A stretch of DNA of 64,000 bases from Kitasatospora sp. NBC_01266 (GCF_036242395.1 NZ_CP108458.1:8060001-8124000), one strand, 5' to 3'. Counted from the first letter of the stretch, positions 1 to 8,540 are shown. Notes: generated by a model from the sequence alone, not told the origin. Translations and numbers: made by a program.

Positions 1-575
1 AGCGAGTCGAGTGAGCCGGTCGGTTCGTCGGCGAAGATCACCGCCGGTGCGGTGACCAGCGCGCGGGCGATCGCGGCCCGCTGCCCCTGGCCGCCGGAGA
101 GCTCGCCGGGCCGCTTGGCCGCCAGGTCCGCGACCTCCAGCCGCTCCAGCCACTGCATGGCCCGCTGCTCGGCGGCGCGCCGGCGCAGGCCGTTCAGCCG
201 CAGCGGGAGCGCCACGTTCTCCAGGCAGGAGAGCTCGGGAACCAGCTGGCCGAACTGGAAGACGAAGCCGAAGTCGGACCGGCGCAGCGCACTGCGGGCC
301 GGGTCCGACAGCTGGGTCAGGTCCTGGCCGCGGTAGGTGACGGTGCCGCTGTCCGGGCGGATCAGACCGGCCAGGCAGTGCAGCAGGGTGGACTTGCCGG
401 AGCCCGAGGTGCCGAGCACGGCGACCAGTTCGCCGGGCGCCAGGTCGAGGCAGGCGCCGGTCAGCGCGGGGGTGAGGCCGAAGTTCTTGCGCAGGTCGAC
501 GCCGGCCAGCAGCGACCCGTCGCGGACGGTCTGGACGGCCTGCACGGCAGCGGCGGCCCTGGGGGACTCGGACAT
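1..575 (-). CDS. ABC transporter ATP-binding protein, LolD/MacB type (partial, 3' end outside window)
   Basis: The first ~191 residues of an ABC ATPase are readable on the minus strand. Walker A is GTSGSGKST, the Q-loop region is FGFVFQFGQLVPEL followed by ENVALPL, the signature is LSGGQGQRAAIARAL, and Walker B is VIFADEPTGSLDS. The FQFGQLVPELS.LENV pattern is typical of LolD/MacB/FtsE-like exporters, which work with an FtsX-like permease. That permease would lie beyond the left edge. The start ATG (575-573) shares one base with the stop of the upstream PadR gene, so the two are co-transcribed and probably translationally coupled. The substrate cannot be told. PadR-controlled ABC pairs in actinomycetes often export antibiotics or cell-envelope stressors (inference). 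Confidence 0.93.
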   Translation of the reverse strand, partial: MSESPRAAAAVQAVQTVRDGSLLAGVDLRKNFGLTPALTGACLDLAPGELVAVLGTSGSGKSTLLHCLAGLIRPDSGTVTYRGQDLTQLSDPARSALRRSDFGFVFQFGQLVPELSCLENVALPLRLNGLRRRAAEQRAMQWLERLEVADLAAKRPGELSGGQGQRAAIARALVTAPAVIFADEPTGSLDS

Positions 576-1099
576 CAGGCGCGCACCTTCCGGGCCAGCT
601 CGTCCAGTCGGGCCGCGGTCAGCTCCAGCCAGCGCAGGTCGGCCTCCAGGTGGAAGAGCGCGTGGTCGCAGAGCAGGTGGTCGGCCAGGTCGCCGGACAG
701 CTTGCGGCGGGTCAGCTCCCGCATCTGGCGCAGGTGTTCGGCACGCTGGGTGTCCAGCAGCCGCTGGGCCGAGCGGCCGGTCAGCAGGGCGAGCACGACC
801 TTGGTGTAGAGGGTGCTCTGCAGGTAGCTCGACGGGCTCTCCGGTTCGGCCAGCCAGCGGGCGACGTCGGTGATCCCGGCCTCGGTGATGACGTAGCGCT
901 TGCGCTCGGGACCCTCGCCCGGCTCCGTGCCGTCCACCTCGACCAGGCCGTTCTTCAGCAGCCGGGAGAGGGTCGCGTAGACCTGGCCGTAGGGCAGCGC
1001 CCGGCTCTGGCCGAAGCGTTCGTCGTAAGCGCGCTTGAGGTCGTAGCCGTGGCGCGGATGGGACTCCAGGAGCCCGAGGATGGTGTGGCCCAGTGACAT
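575..1099 (-). CDS. PadR family transcriptional regulator
   Basis: This 174-residue protein begins MSLGHTILGLLESHPRHGYDLKRAYDERFG, the typical PadR winged-helix N-terminus. The wing region contains PYGQVYATLSRLLKNGLVE and RKRYVITEAG, and a C-terminal helical dimerisation part (Vir_C-like) follows. An in-frame start further upstream would run through the operator-like repeats, so the ATG at 1099 is preferred. It is the first gene of an operon with the ABC ATPase. PadR proteins usually repress a neighbouring transporter and release DNA when they bind its toxic substrate. The operator repeats just upstream suggest autoregulation. Confidence 0.9.
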   Translation of the reverse strand: MSLGHTILGLLESHPRHGYDLKRAYDERFGQSRALPYGQVYATLSRLLKNGLVEVDGTEPGEGPERKRYVITEAGITDVARWLAEPESPSSYLQSTLYTKVVLALLTGRSAQRLLDTQRAEHLRQMRELTRRKLSGDLADHLLCDHALFHLEADLRWLELTAARLDELARKVRA

Positions 1100-1108
1100 G
1101 CGGCCGAC

Positions 1109-1139
1109 TATACACACGGTGTATACCCAAGGTGTATAC
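1109..1139 (-). promoter_or_regulatory. Probable PadR operator (clustered GTGTATA half-sites)
   Basis: TATACAC-ACG-GTGTATA (1109-1125) is a perfect 7+3+7 inverted repeat. A third GTGTATAC half-site lies at 1132-1139 in the same direction as the one at 1119-1126, one helical turn away. The site sits 10 bp upstream of the padR start and is AT-rich against its surroundings. This fits an autoregulated PadR promoter. Confidence 0.7.
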
Positions 1140-1329
1140 CGGTTCGGACGCTGACGGATCCTCAAGTCCGGTGGAGGCCGGGTCGAGCGGGAGCTGACGC
1201 CTTACCGTCCAATCCGCGTGCCGGGGTGCGTCGGAGCGGGTGGGCAGGGCAGTCTGAATTCCGAACACCCGCACCACTGCTCGGCCCCGACCATGTCACC
1301 GTCCCGGACCAGCGACTGGAGTCACCTGT

Positions 1330-2772
1330 ATGAGCGTCCAGCAGTCAGCCGACATCGGCGTCACCGGACTGGCCGTCATGGGCCGCAACCTGGCCCGGAA
1401 CTTCGCCCGGCACGGCCACCGGGTCGCCCTGCACAACCGCAGCGCCGCCCGCACCAGCGCGCTGGTGGCCGAGTTCGGCCACGAGGGCGAGTTCGTCCCG
1501 AACGAGACGATGGAGCAGTTCGTCGCCTCGCTGGTGCGCCCCCGCCGGATCGTCATCATGGTCAAGGCCGGTGAGGCCACCGACGCGGTGATCGACGAGC
1601 TGGTCCCGCTGCTCGAACCCGGTGACATCGTGGTCGACGGCGGCAACGCGCACTTCCTGGACACCCGGCGGCGCGAGGCGGCGCTGCGCGAGCACGGCCT
1701 GCACTTCGTCGGCACCGGCATCTCGGGCGGCGAGGAGGGCGCGCTGGAGGGGCCGAGCATCATGCCCGGCGGCACCACCGAGGCCTACAAGTCCCTCGGG
1801 CCGCTGCTGGAGTCGATCTCCGCCAAGGTGGACGGAGCGCCCTGCTGCACCCACGTCGGCCCCGACGGCGCCGGACACTTCGTCAAGATGGTGCACAACG
1901 GCATCGAGTACGCCGACATGCAGCTGATCGCGGAGGCCTACGACCTGCTGCGGCACGGCGGCGGCCGCCAGCCCGCCGAGATCGCCAAGATCTTCCGGTC
2001 CTGGAACGAGGGCCGCCTGGAGTCCTACCTGATCGAGATCACCGCCGAGGTGCTCGGCCACACCGACGCCGCCACCGGGCAGCCCTTCGTCGACATCGTG
2101 CAGGACCGGGCCGAGCAGAAGGGCACCGGGCGCTGGACCGTGCAGACCGCGCTCGAACTGGGCGTGCCGGTCAGCGGCATCGCCGAAGCCGTCTTCGCCC
2201 GCTCGCTCTCCGGCAGCACGGCGCTGCGCGAGGCGGCCCGCGACCTGCCGGGGCCGGGCGAGACCTGGCTGGACAGCGCCGCGGCCGACACCTTCGCGGC
2301 CGACGTGGAGAAGGCGCTCTACGCCTCGAAGATCGTCGCCTACGCGCAGGGCTTCAACCAGATCCAGGCCGGCAGCGCCGAGTACGGCTGGCAGATCTCG
2401 CCCGGTGCGATGGCCTCGATCTGGCGCGGCGGCTGCATCATCCGGGCCCGGTTCCTGAACCGGATCACCGCCGCCTACCAGGCGGACCCGCAGCTGCCCA
2501 CGCTGCTCACCGACGAGTACTTCAAGGAGGCGCTCGCCGACGCCCAGGCGGCCTGGCGCCGGGTGGTCTCCACGGCCACCCAACTCGGCGTGCCGGTGCC
2601 CGGCTTCGCCACCGCGCTGGCCTACTACGACTCGCTGCGGGCCGGCCGGCTGCCGGCCGCGCTGATCCAGGGGCAGCGGGACTTCTTCGGCGCGCACACC
2701 TACCGCCGCACCGACCGGGACGGCGTCTTCCACACGCTCTGGGGCGGCGACCGCAGCGAGCAGGAACACTGA
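1330..2772 (+). CDS. gnd: 6-phosphogluconate dehydrogenase, decarboxylating
   Basis: This 480-residue enzyme converts 6-phosphogluconate plus NAD(P)+ to ribulose 5-phosphate, CO2 and NAD(P)H in the cytosolic oxidative pentose phosphate pathway. The N-terminal Rossmann motif is GVTGLAVMGRNLARNFARHG. The substrate loop reads GTGISGGEEGALEGPSIMPGG, and the catalytic Lys/His/Asn region is HFVKMVHNGIEYADMQLIAE. The C-terminal helical domain has AYAQGFNQIQ, and the tail has QRDFFGAHTYRR. Length matches the long homodimeric form. A GGAG about 9 bp upstream supports the ATG. It is followed after 6 bp by the DyP gene, so the two may be co-transcribed. Confidence 0.97.
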   Translation: MSVQQSADIGVTGLAVMGRNLARNFARHGHRVALHNRSAARTSALVAEFGHEGEFVPNETMEQFVASLVRPRRIVIMVKAGEATDAVIDELVPLLEPGDIVVDGGNAHFLDTRRREAALREHGLHFVGTGISGGEEGALEGPSIMPGGTTEAYKSLGPLLESISAKVDGAPCCTHVGPDGAGHFVKMVHNGIEYADMQLIAEAYDLLRHGGGRQPAEIAKIFRSWNEGRLESYLIEITAEVLGHTDAATGQPFVDIVQDRAEQKGTGRWTVQTALELGVPVSGIAEAVFARSLSGSTALREAARDLPGPGETWLDSAAADTFAADVEKALYASKIVAYAQGFNQIQAGSAEYGWQISPGAMASIWRGGCIIRARFLNRITAAYQADPQLPTLLTDEYFKEALADAQAAWRRVVSTATQLGVPVPGFATALAYYDSLRAGRLPAALIQGQRDFFGAHTYRRTDRDGVFHTLWGGDRSEQEH

Positions 2773-2778
2773 CCGACC

Positions 2779-3843
2779 GTGACCACTGAGCACGACACCG
2801 CGGGGGCGGCCCGGACCGGGTCGCCCCCGCGGCCGCAGGCCGTTCTGGACCCGCTGACCGAAGCCGCGCTCTTCCTGGTGCTCACCGTGCGCCCCGGCGG
2901 CGAGCCGGCCGTGCGCGAGCTGCTGCCCGAGCTGGCGGCGCTGCGCCGCTCGGTCGGCTTCCGGGTGCCGCAGGCGCGGCTCAGCTGCGTGGCGGGGATC
3001 GGATCGCGGCTCTGGGACCGGCTCTTCGCCGGTCCCCGCCCGGCCGAGCTGCACCCCTTCCGCGAGCTGCGCGGCCCCCGGCACACCGCCCCCGCCACCC
3101 CCGGCGACCTGCTGCTGCACCTGCGCGCCGAGCGGCAGGACGCCTGCTTCGAGCTGGCCGGGCAGCTGCTGGCCCGCCTGGCGGACGCCGTCGAGGTGGC
3201 GGACGAGGTGACCGGCTTCGGCTACTTCGACCGGCGCGACCTGCTCGGCTTCGTCGACGGCACCGAGAACCCCGAGGGCACCGAGGCCGACGCCGCCGCG
3301 CTGATCGGCGCGGAGGATCCGGACTTCGCGGGCGGCAGCTATGTGATGGTGCAGAAGTACCTGCACGATCTGACGGCCTGGCAGGCGCTGCCGGTCGAGC
3401 AGCAGGAACACGCGGTGGGCCGCACCAAGCTCGCCGACATCGAACTGCCCGACGCCGAGCAGCCGGCCGACTCGCACGTGTCGCTCACCAGCCTGGAGCC
3501 GGCGGCGGACGGCGGCGAACGGCAGATCCTGCGGGCGAACATGCCGTTCGGCTCGTACGCGAGCGGCGAGTTCGGCACCTACTTCATCGGCTACTGCCGC
3601 ACCCCGGCGGTCACCGAGGAGATGCTGGAGAACATGTTCCTGGGCCGCCCGCCCGGCAACCACGACCGGCTGCTGGACTTCTCCACCGCCGTGACCGGGG
3701 GACTCTACTTCGTCCCGGCCGCCGATCTGCTGGCCGACCCGCCGCCGCCCGCGCCGTCCGGCGCCACCGCCGGCTCGGACGGTTCGCTCGGTATCGGCAG
3801 CCTCAAGCCCGACAGAAGCCTGAACAGGAGTACCACCGCATGA
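2779..3843 (+). CDS. Dyp-type peroxidase, encapsulin cargo
   Basis: This 354-residue heme peroxidase of the DyP family uses H2O2 to oxidise bulky substrates. The family motif GxxDG is present as GFVDG (residues 157-161). The proximal His candidate is in EQQEHAVGRTK and the distal Arg in ILRANMPFGS. After a Pro-rich linker (PPPPAPSGATAG) the protein ends with DGSLGIGSLKPDRSLNR from residue 334. This matches the known encapsulin cargo-loading peptide consensus (DGSLxIGSLK), so the enzyme is expected to be packaged inside the shell encoded next door. No Tat or Sec signal is visible. The GTG start has no strong ribosome binding site and may depend on coupling to gnd. Its stop overlaps the encapsulin start (ATGA). 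Confidence 0.95.
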   Translation: MTTEHDTAGAARTGSPPRPQAVLDPLTEAALFLVLTVRPGGEPAVRELLPELAALRRSVGFRVPQARLSCVAGIGSRLWDRLFAGPRPAELHPFRELRGPRHTAPATPGDLLLHLRAERQDACFELAGQLLARLADAVEVADEVTGFGYFDRRDLLGFVDGTENPEGTEADAAALIGAEDPDFAGGSYVMVQKYLHDLTAWQALPVEQQEHAVGRTKLADIELPDAEQPADSHVSLTSLEPAADGGERQILRANMPFGSYASGEFGTYFIGYCRTPAVTEEMLENMFLGRPPGNHDRLLDFSTAVTGGLYFVPAADLLADPPPPAPSGATAGSDGSLGIGSLKPDRSLNRSTTA

Positions 3844-4670
3844 ACAACCTGCACCGCGCGCTGGCCCCGATCTCGGCCGAGGCCTGGGCGGAGATCGAGG
3901 AGGAGGCCCGGCGCACCTTCACCCTGCACCTGGCCGGGCGTCGGGTGGTCGACCTGGTCGGACCGGCCGGCCCCGAGCTGGCGGCGGTCGGCTCCGGGCG
4001 CCGGCGCGAGATCCCCGCGCTGGTGCCCGGCACCGAGGCGCACACCCGCGAGTCCCGTCCGGTGGTCGACCTGCGGGCGCCGTTCACCCTGAGCCGGCGG
4101 GCCGTGGACGACGTGGAGCGCGGCGCCAAGGACTCCGACTGGCAGCCCGTGAAGGACGCCGCCCGCACCATCGCCCTGGCCGAGGACACCGCGATCTTCG
4201 AGGGCTGGTCGGCCGCCGGGATCAGCGGGGTGCGCGCCGGTTCGGAGAACCCGCCGCTCGCGCTGCCCGCCGACGTGGTCGACTACCCCGACGCGGTCAG
4301 CCGGGCGCTCAGCACGCTGCGCCTGGCCGGAGTGGACGGCCCCTACTCCCTGCTGCTCGGCGCCGACACCTACACGGCGGTCAACGAGACCTCCAACCAC
4401 GGCTACCCGGTGCGCCAGCACCTGGCCCGGGTGGTCACCGGCGAGATCATCTGGGCGCCGGCGCTGGCGGGCGCGGTGGTGGTCTCCACCCGGGGCGGTG
4501 ACTTCGAGCTGCACCTGGGCCAGGACCTGTCGATCGGCTACCTCGGGCACGACGCCGACTCGGTGCGGCTCTACCTGCAGGAGTCGCTGACCTTCGCGCT
4601 CTACTCGCCGGAGGCCGCGGTCACCCTCACCGCCACACCCGCCGCCGGCGCCACGGTGGCTAAGGGCTGA
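3840..4670 (+). CDS. Family 1 encapsulin nanocompartment shell protein
   Basis: The 276 residues match family 1 encapsulins, HK97-fold proteins that assemble into icosahedral protein nanocompartments. Recognisable parts are the N-terminal LHRALAPISAEAWAEIEEEARRTF, DLVGPAGPELAAVGSGRR, LSRRAVDDVERGAKDSDWQPVKDAA, AEDTAIFEGW, GPYSLLLGADTYTAVNE, and the C-terminal HDADSVRLYLQESLTFALYSPEAAVTL. It is translationally coupled to the DyP peroxidase (ATGA), with AGGAG 9 bp upstream. The pair is the classical DyP-encapsulin cassette, implicated in oxidative stress defence. Its last 11 bp overlap the 3' end of the convergent antiporter gene. Confidence 0.96.
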   Translation: MNNLHRALAPISAEAWAEIEEEARRTFTLHLAGRRVVDLVGPAGPELAAVGSGRRREIPALVPGTEAHTRESRPVVDLRAPFTLSRRAVDDVERGAKDSDWQPVKDAARTIALAEDTAIFEGWSAAGISGVRAGSENPPLALPADVVDYPDAVSRALSTLRLAGVDGPYSLLLGADTYTAVNETSNHGYPVRQHLARVVTGEIIWAPALAGAVVVSTRGGDFELHLGQDLSIGYLGHDADSVRLYLQESLTFALYSPEAAVTLTATPAAGATVAKG

Positions 4671-5844
4671 CGGCCAGGATCACGTAGCCGGCCAGCACGG
4701 ACAGGTGCACCCCGCCCTGCAGCGGGGTGGCCCGTCCGGGGATCACCGTCAGGGTGCCCACCGCCACGGTGAGCGCCAGCAGCACCAGATGGGTGGCGCC
4801 CAGGCCCAGCACCAGCGGGCCGCTCAGCCAGATCGAGGCCAGCGCGACGGCCGGGATGGTCAGCCCGATGCTGGCCATCGCCGAGCCGAGCGCCAGGTTG
4901 AGCCCGGTCTGCACCTGGTCGCGGCGAGCGGATCGGACGGCGGCGATGGTCTCCGGCAGCAGCACCATCATCGCGATCACCACTCCCATCACCGAGGCGG
5001 GCAGCCCGGCTGCCGTGACCCCGCTCTCGATGGTCGGTGAGACCGTCTTGGCCAGCCCGACCACGGCGATCAGCGCGACCAGCAGCAGGACCAGGCTGGT
5101 CACGGTGGCCTGGGTGGTGGGGCGTTCGTCGTGCGGTTCGGTGGCGGGGCTGTCCGTGGTGGTGTGGTCGGCGGGGGCGGGGGCGGGGGCGGGGGCGGGG
5201 GCGGGGGCGAAGCTGTCCATCTCGGTGTCGTGCAGGTTCGGCGGCAGGAAGTACTCCCGGTGCCGCACCGTCTGGGTGGTCACGAAGAGCCCGTACAGCA
5301 CCAGGGCGGCGGCCGAGGCGAAGGCGAGCTGGGTCGGCGAGAAGTCCGGCCCGGGCGTGCTGGTGGTGAAGGTGGGCAGCACCAGGCTGAGCGTGGCCAG
5401 GGTCGCCACGGTGGCCAGCGCCGCGCCGGTGCCCTCCGGATTGAAGACCGCCACCCGGGTGCGCAGCGCGCCGAGCAGCAGGCAGAGGCCGACGATCCCG
5501 TTGCAGGTGATCATGATCGCGGCGAACACGGTGTCCCGGGCGAGCGTCCCGTTCTTGGCCGGGGCGTCCGCCATCAGCGTGACGATCAGCGCGACCTCGA
5601 TCACGGTCACCGCGACCGCCAGCACCAGCGATCCCATCGGCTCGCCGACCCGGTGCGCGACCACCTCCGCGTGGTGCACCGCCGCCAGCACCGCCCCCAG
5701 CAGGACCACCCCGGTCAGTGCGGCCACGGGGGCGGGCAGTGACCGGCCCCAGACCAGGACCAGCAGGACGGCCGCCAGCAGCGGTAGCAGCAGGGTCCAC
5801 CGGCTCAGGGCGGCGGTCATGGTGGTGGTCAACGGTCCGCTCAT
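4660..5844 (-). CDS. Ca2+/H+ (cation:proton) antiporter, ChaA-like
   Basis: This 394-residue membrane protein belongs to the CaCA superfamily. It has two homologous halves, each with an acidic alpha-repeat: GEPMGSLVLAVAVTVIEVALI in the N-terminal half and ASVMGVVIAMMVLLPETIAAVRSARRDQVQTGLNLALGSAMASIG in the C-terminal half. About 11 hydrophobic segments can be counted. A hydrophilic loop between the halves contains an (AP)n run encoded by a GC hexamer repeat. The protein probably exports Ca2+ or Na+/K+ in exchange for protons at the plasma membrane. The gene is monocistronic, and its 3' end overlaps the encapsulin gene by 11 bp. Confidence 0.9.
   Translation of the reverse strand: MSGPLTTTMTAALSRWTLLLPLLAAVLLVLVWGRSLPAPVAALTGVVLLGAVLAAVHHAEVVAHRVGEPMGSLVLAVAVTVIEVALIVTLMADAPAKNGTLARDTVFAAIMITCNGIVGLCLLLGALRTRVAVFNPEGTGAALATVATLATLSLVLPTFTTSTPGPDFSPTQLAFASAAALVLYGLFVTTQTVRHREYFLPPNLHDTEMDSFAPAPAPAPAPAPADHTTTDSPATEPHDERPTTQATVTSLVLLLVALIAVVGLAKTVSPTIESGVTAAGLPASVMGVVIAMMVLLPETIAAVRSARRDQVQTGLNLALGSAMASIGLTIPAVALASIWLSGPLVLGLGATHLVLLALTVAVGTLTVIPGRATPLQGGVHLSVLAGYVILAVSP
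5171..5208. repeat. Hexanucleotide repeat GCGGGG x6 inside the antiporter gene
   Basis: Six consecutive GCGGGG units encode the Ala-Pro run in the cytosolic loop of the antiporter. The unit is a multiple of three, so slippage would lengthen or shorten the loop without breaking the frame. Confidence 0.85.
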
Positions 5845-5907
5845 CGCACCGAGCTTGACAGACCCACTGCTTGACCGCTGCTCAGAAACGCCGTTCCTGA
5901 GCGTCCG

Positions 5908-6351
5908 TCAGAATCCCCGCGGCTCGACCAGGGCGAGGGTGGCGTCGAGCTGGGAGTGCCGGGGCGTCGGGAGCTGGTCCGGGGTGAACCAGCCCAGCGC
6001 GTCGAACTTGTCCGGCTCGCCGATCGCCACCGTCGCCGGGTCGACCCGCACGGCGCAGACCACCGCGACCCAGTGCGAGTCCACCGGCTCGCCGCGCAGC
6101 ACGTTCCGCACCCCGAGCACGGTGGTGTCCAGCGCCTCGGTGGCGTACTCCTCGCGCACCTCGCGGGCCACCGCCGCCTCGAAGCTCTCGCCGAACTCCA
6201 CCGCGCCGGCCCCGCAGTCCCAGCGCCCCGGTTCGTCCCGGGCACCGGCCGCGCGCCGGGCGAGCAGTAGCCGCCCGGCGCCGTCGTGGCAGACGAAGAC
6301 GCAGGAGACGGCGATCCGCCGGTCCTCGGCCGCCGTTCGCGACCGGCCCAT
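5908..6351 (-). CDS. Nudix hydrolase
   Basis: This 147-residue protein has the Nudix box GAVEFGESFEAAVAREVREEY (GX5EX7REVxEE), the Mg2+-binding site that hydrolyses nucleoside diphosphate-linked compounds. Upstream of the box is VFVCHDGAGRLLLARRA...EPGRWDCGAG, downstream FDALGWFTPDQLP. The substrate is unknown. WDCGAG and the ADP-ribose-like length allow either a nucleotide-sugar or a MutT-like role. Its ATG (6351) shares one base with the stop of the HAD gene, which is transcribed first. Confidence 0.9.
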   Translation of the reverse strand: MGRSRTAAEDRRIAVSCVFVCHDGAGRLLLARRAAGARDEPGRWDCGAGAVEFGESFEAAVAREVREEYATEALDTTVLGVRNVLRGEPVDSHWVAVVCAVRVDPATVAIGEPDKFDALGWFTPDQLPTPRHSQLDATLALVEPRGF

Positions 6352-7046
6352 CAGAAGTGCTGCCCGAGGTCGGTGAAGGCCGCCAGCCGGAGCACCCCGG
6401 GGTCCTGTGGGTCCAGCGCGACGTCGTTCTCCAGCGCCCAGGTGTGCTGGTGCGGGATGAAGACCGCGTTCAGTCCGGCCCGGCGGGCGGGCAGGATGTC
6501 GGACTTCGGCGAGTTTCCGATCATCCAGGTGCGCTCGGGCACCAGCGCGTGCTCCTCGGTCAGCCGCCGGTAGGCCGCGACGTCCTTCTCCGGCACGATG
6601 TGCACCGCCCCGAAGCGCCCGGCCAGCCCGGAGGCGTCGATCTTGGCCTGCTGCTCGGTCCGGTCGCCCTTGGTGAGCAGCAGCAGCTCGTGCCGCTCGG
6701 CGAGCGCGGCCAGCGTCTCGGCCACGCCCGGGATCAGCTCCACCTCCGCGCCGCGCACCGAGGCGGCCAGCGCCTCGAGGCGGGCCAGCTCGGCCGCGGT
6801 GGCCGGCCGCGCGTGCAGCTGCTCGAAGCACTCGCCGAGACTGCGCAGGAAGACCTGGGAGCCGTACCCGTGGGTGGCGGCGTTGGCCGCCTCGATCGCG
6901 TCCAGCGCCGAACGGCCGGCGGCCCGGCTGGGCGCCGGCGGGACCACCTCGTCCAGGAACGCCTCGATCGCCCGCTCGAAGCGGATGTTGTTCTCCCAGA
7001 GGGTGTCGTCGGCGTCGAAGACCAGGACCTGCTTGTCACGTCGCAT
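6351..7046 (-). CDS. HAD family hydrolase
   Basis: This 231-residue haloacid dehalogenase-like phosphatase has motif I FDADDTLW (nucleophile and general acid Asp), motif II LLTKG, Lys in KIDASGLAGRFGAVHIVPEK, and motif III/IV MIGNSPKSDILPARRAG. The cap is helical, between residues ~20 and 100. Such enzymes dephosphorylate small metabolites, and the substrate is not evident. It forms a two-gene operon with the Nudix gene (one-base overlap). Confidence 0.9.
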   Translation of the reverse strand: MRRDKQVLVFDADDTLWENNIRFERAIEAFLDEVVPPAPSRAAGRSALDAIEAANAATHGYGSQVFLRSLGECFEQLHARPATAAELARLEALAASVRGAEVELIPGVAETLAALAERHELLLLTKGDRTEQQAKIDASGLAGRFGAVHIVPEKDVAAYRRLTEEHALVPERTWMIGNSPKSDILPARRAGLNAVFIPHQHTWALENDVALDPQDPGVLRLAAFTDLGQHF

Positions 7047-7102
7047 CCGGACACCGTACGTGGCACCGGCGCCCGGGAGCAGCCCGTTTTCCGGGGTGCG
7101 CG

Positions 7103-7159
7103 GCCGGCGGTGAACAGCGCCCTGCCGCAGGCCGGCGGTGAACGGCGGCCCTACCGCAG
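7103..7159. repeat. Imperfect 28/29 bp tandem repeat reaching into the 3' end of the GH3 gene
   Basis: Unit 1 (7103-7130) and unit 2 (7131-7159) both start GCCGGCGGTGAAC and end CCGCAG. A third partial GCCGGCG follows at 7160. The second copy contains the stop codon of the glycoside hydrolase gene (complement of 7151-7153). Confidence 0.75.
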
Positions 7160-8401
7160 GCCGGCGCGCAGCGCGGTGATCCGGGCGACGGCCGCGTTGA
7201 AGTCGGCCTGGTCCAGGCGGCCGGTGGTCAGCGCGTCGGAGAGGGCGGTGGTGGCGTCCTCGCCCTGGGTCGGGCTCCCGGTGGAGCAGAGCAGCAGGTC
7301 CATACCCGCCTGGGCGGCGGCCACGGCCCGCTGGCCGGTGCTGCCGTAGGCCTGGAGGGCGCCGGCTTCGAGGGCGTCGGTGACCGTCACCCCGTGGAAG
7401 CCGAGCCGGTCGCGCAGCTCGCCGCCGACCACGGTCGGTGACAGGCCCGCCGGGTGGTCCGGGTCGAGCGCGGGGTAGACGGCCCAGGAGACCATCACCA
7501 GGTCCACACCGGCCGCGATCGCCGCCGGGTAAGGGGTCTCGTCGGCCGCGGCCAGCCGGGCGCGGGAGACCGGCAGGGTGACCGGTCCCTGGTCGGTGTT
7601 GGCGCCGGCCGGCGCGGTGCCCAGGCCCGGGAAGTGCTTGGCGGTGGCGGCGACCCCGGCCTGCTGCTGGGCGCTGATGAAGGCGCCGCCGAGCGCGGCC
7701 GCGGCCGCCGGGTCACTGCTGTAGGAGCGCTCGGTGGCGTCGATGAAGTTGCCCTGCTGGGTGTAGACGTCCAGCACCGGGGCCAGGTTGACGTTCAGCC
7801 CGTTGGCGGTGAGGTTCCGCGCGGCGCCGGTGCCGGCCGCGCGTGCGGCCGCCATCGGCTCCGCCGACCCGCCGACCGCGCGCTCGGAGAGCTCCGGTGC
7901 CCCGGGCAGCCGCCGGATCCGGCCGCCTTCCTGATCGGTCATCAGCAGCAGCGGCAGCCGCACCGGACTCTCCTGCTGTGCCTGGCGCAGCGCGGCGACC
8001 GAGCGGCTGAAGGCCGCGGGGTCGACGGCGTTGAACCCGAAGAAGATCACCCCGGCGGCCCGCCCCGAGCGCACGGCGGTGAGCAGCGACTCCGGCACGG
8101 TGGTGCCGGGGTAGGAGTAGATGACGCGCTGGCCGGCCAGCTGATCGGGGGTCAGGGCGGGGATGGCGGGCGAGGTCAACGAGGCGGGTGGGGCGAGCGA
8201 GGGCGCGGCGGGCGACCCGGCGGCGATGGGCGACGCGGCCGCCGAGGCGGATGCGGCGGCGGCAGGTCCGCCGGGGGAGGCCGCCGGGGAGCCGGGCGCG
8301 GCCGGCGTGCGGGCCGCCGTGCCGCGCGGCGGCGTGGCCGGACCGCAGCCGGCCAGCAGCAGAGCGAGACAACCGAGCAGCCAGCGGCGGGGTGAGTCCA
8401 T
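7151..8401 (-). CDS. Glycoside hydrolase family 3 lipoprotein (beta-N-acetylhexosaminidase-like)
   Basis: The 416-residue protein has a lipoprotein signal, MDSPRRWLLGCLALLLAGC, with lipobox LLAGC and lipidated Cys19. An Ala/Pro/Ser-rich low-complexity linker runs to residue ~75. The GH3 barrel then follows: VIFFGFNAVDP, LLLMTDQEGGRIRRLPGAPE, NLAPVLDVYTQQGNFIDATERSY, AKHFPGLGTAPAGANTDQGPVTLP and VTDALEAGAL (VTDALEAG holds the nucleophile Asp). The KHFPG motif marks the NagZ-like subgroup. A role in cell-wall or chitin-derived amino sugar turnover outside the membrane is likely. An upstream in-frame start would remove the signal from the N-terminus, so the ATG at 8401 is preferred. Confidence 0.9.
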   Translation of the reverse strand: MDSPRRWLLGCLALLLAGCGPATPPRGTAARTPAAPGSPAASPGGPAAAASASAAASPIAAGSPAAPSLAPPASLTSPAIPALTPDQLAGQRVIYSYPGTTVPESLLTAVRSGRAAGVIFFGFNAVDPAAFSRSVAALRQAQQESPVRLPLLLMTDQEGGRIRRLPGAPELSERAVGGSAEPMAAARAAGTGAARNLTANGLNVNLAPVLDVYTQQGNFIDATERSYSSDPAAAAALGGAFISAQQQAGVAATAKHFPGLGTAPAGANTDQGPVTLPVSRARLAAADETPYPAAIAAGVDLVMVSWAVYPALDPDHPAGLSPTVVGGELRDRLGFHGVTVTDALEAGALQAYGSTGQRAVAAAQAGMDLLLCSTGSPTQGEDATTALSDALTTGRLDQADFNAAVARITALRAGLR

Positions 8402-8498
8402 GCTGGAGTCCTTCGGGTGGGCCGACTCGTCTGTTCGAGCATCGCTCACCAGGACGAACAAGGCGTGCACCGCTGCGCCTTCGGGTGCGTGTCGGTCA

Positions 8499-8540
8499 CA
8501 CGAGTGGGTCCCGGGGCGGTTGCCCCGGGACCCACTCGTG
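8499..8540 (-). terminator. Perfect 19 bp hairpin, terminator of the DUF6296 gene
   Basis: CACGAGTGGGTCCCGGGGC (8499-8517) and its exact reverse complement (8522-8540) are separated by GGTT. It lies 33 bp past the stop of the small minus-strand gene and ~100 bp before the GH3 start. There is no T-tract, as is common for streptomycete terminators. Confidence 0.8.

Noticed and set aside
1345..3663. 772-codon antisense frame over gnd and the DyP gene
   Set aside because: Low-complexity Gly/Arg/Leu/Val composition, no start signal, and it lies opposite two well-supported genes.
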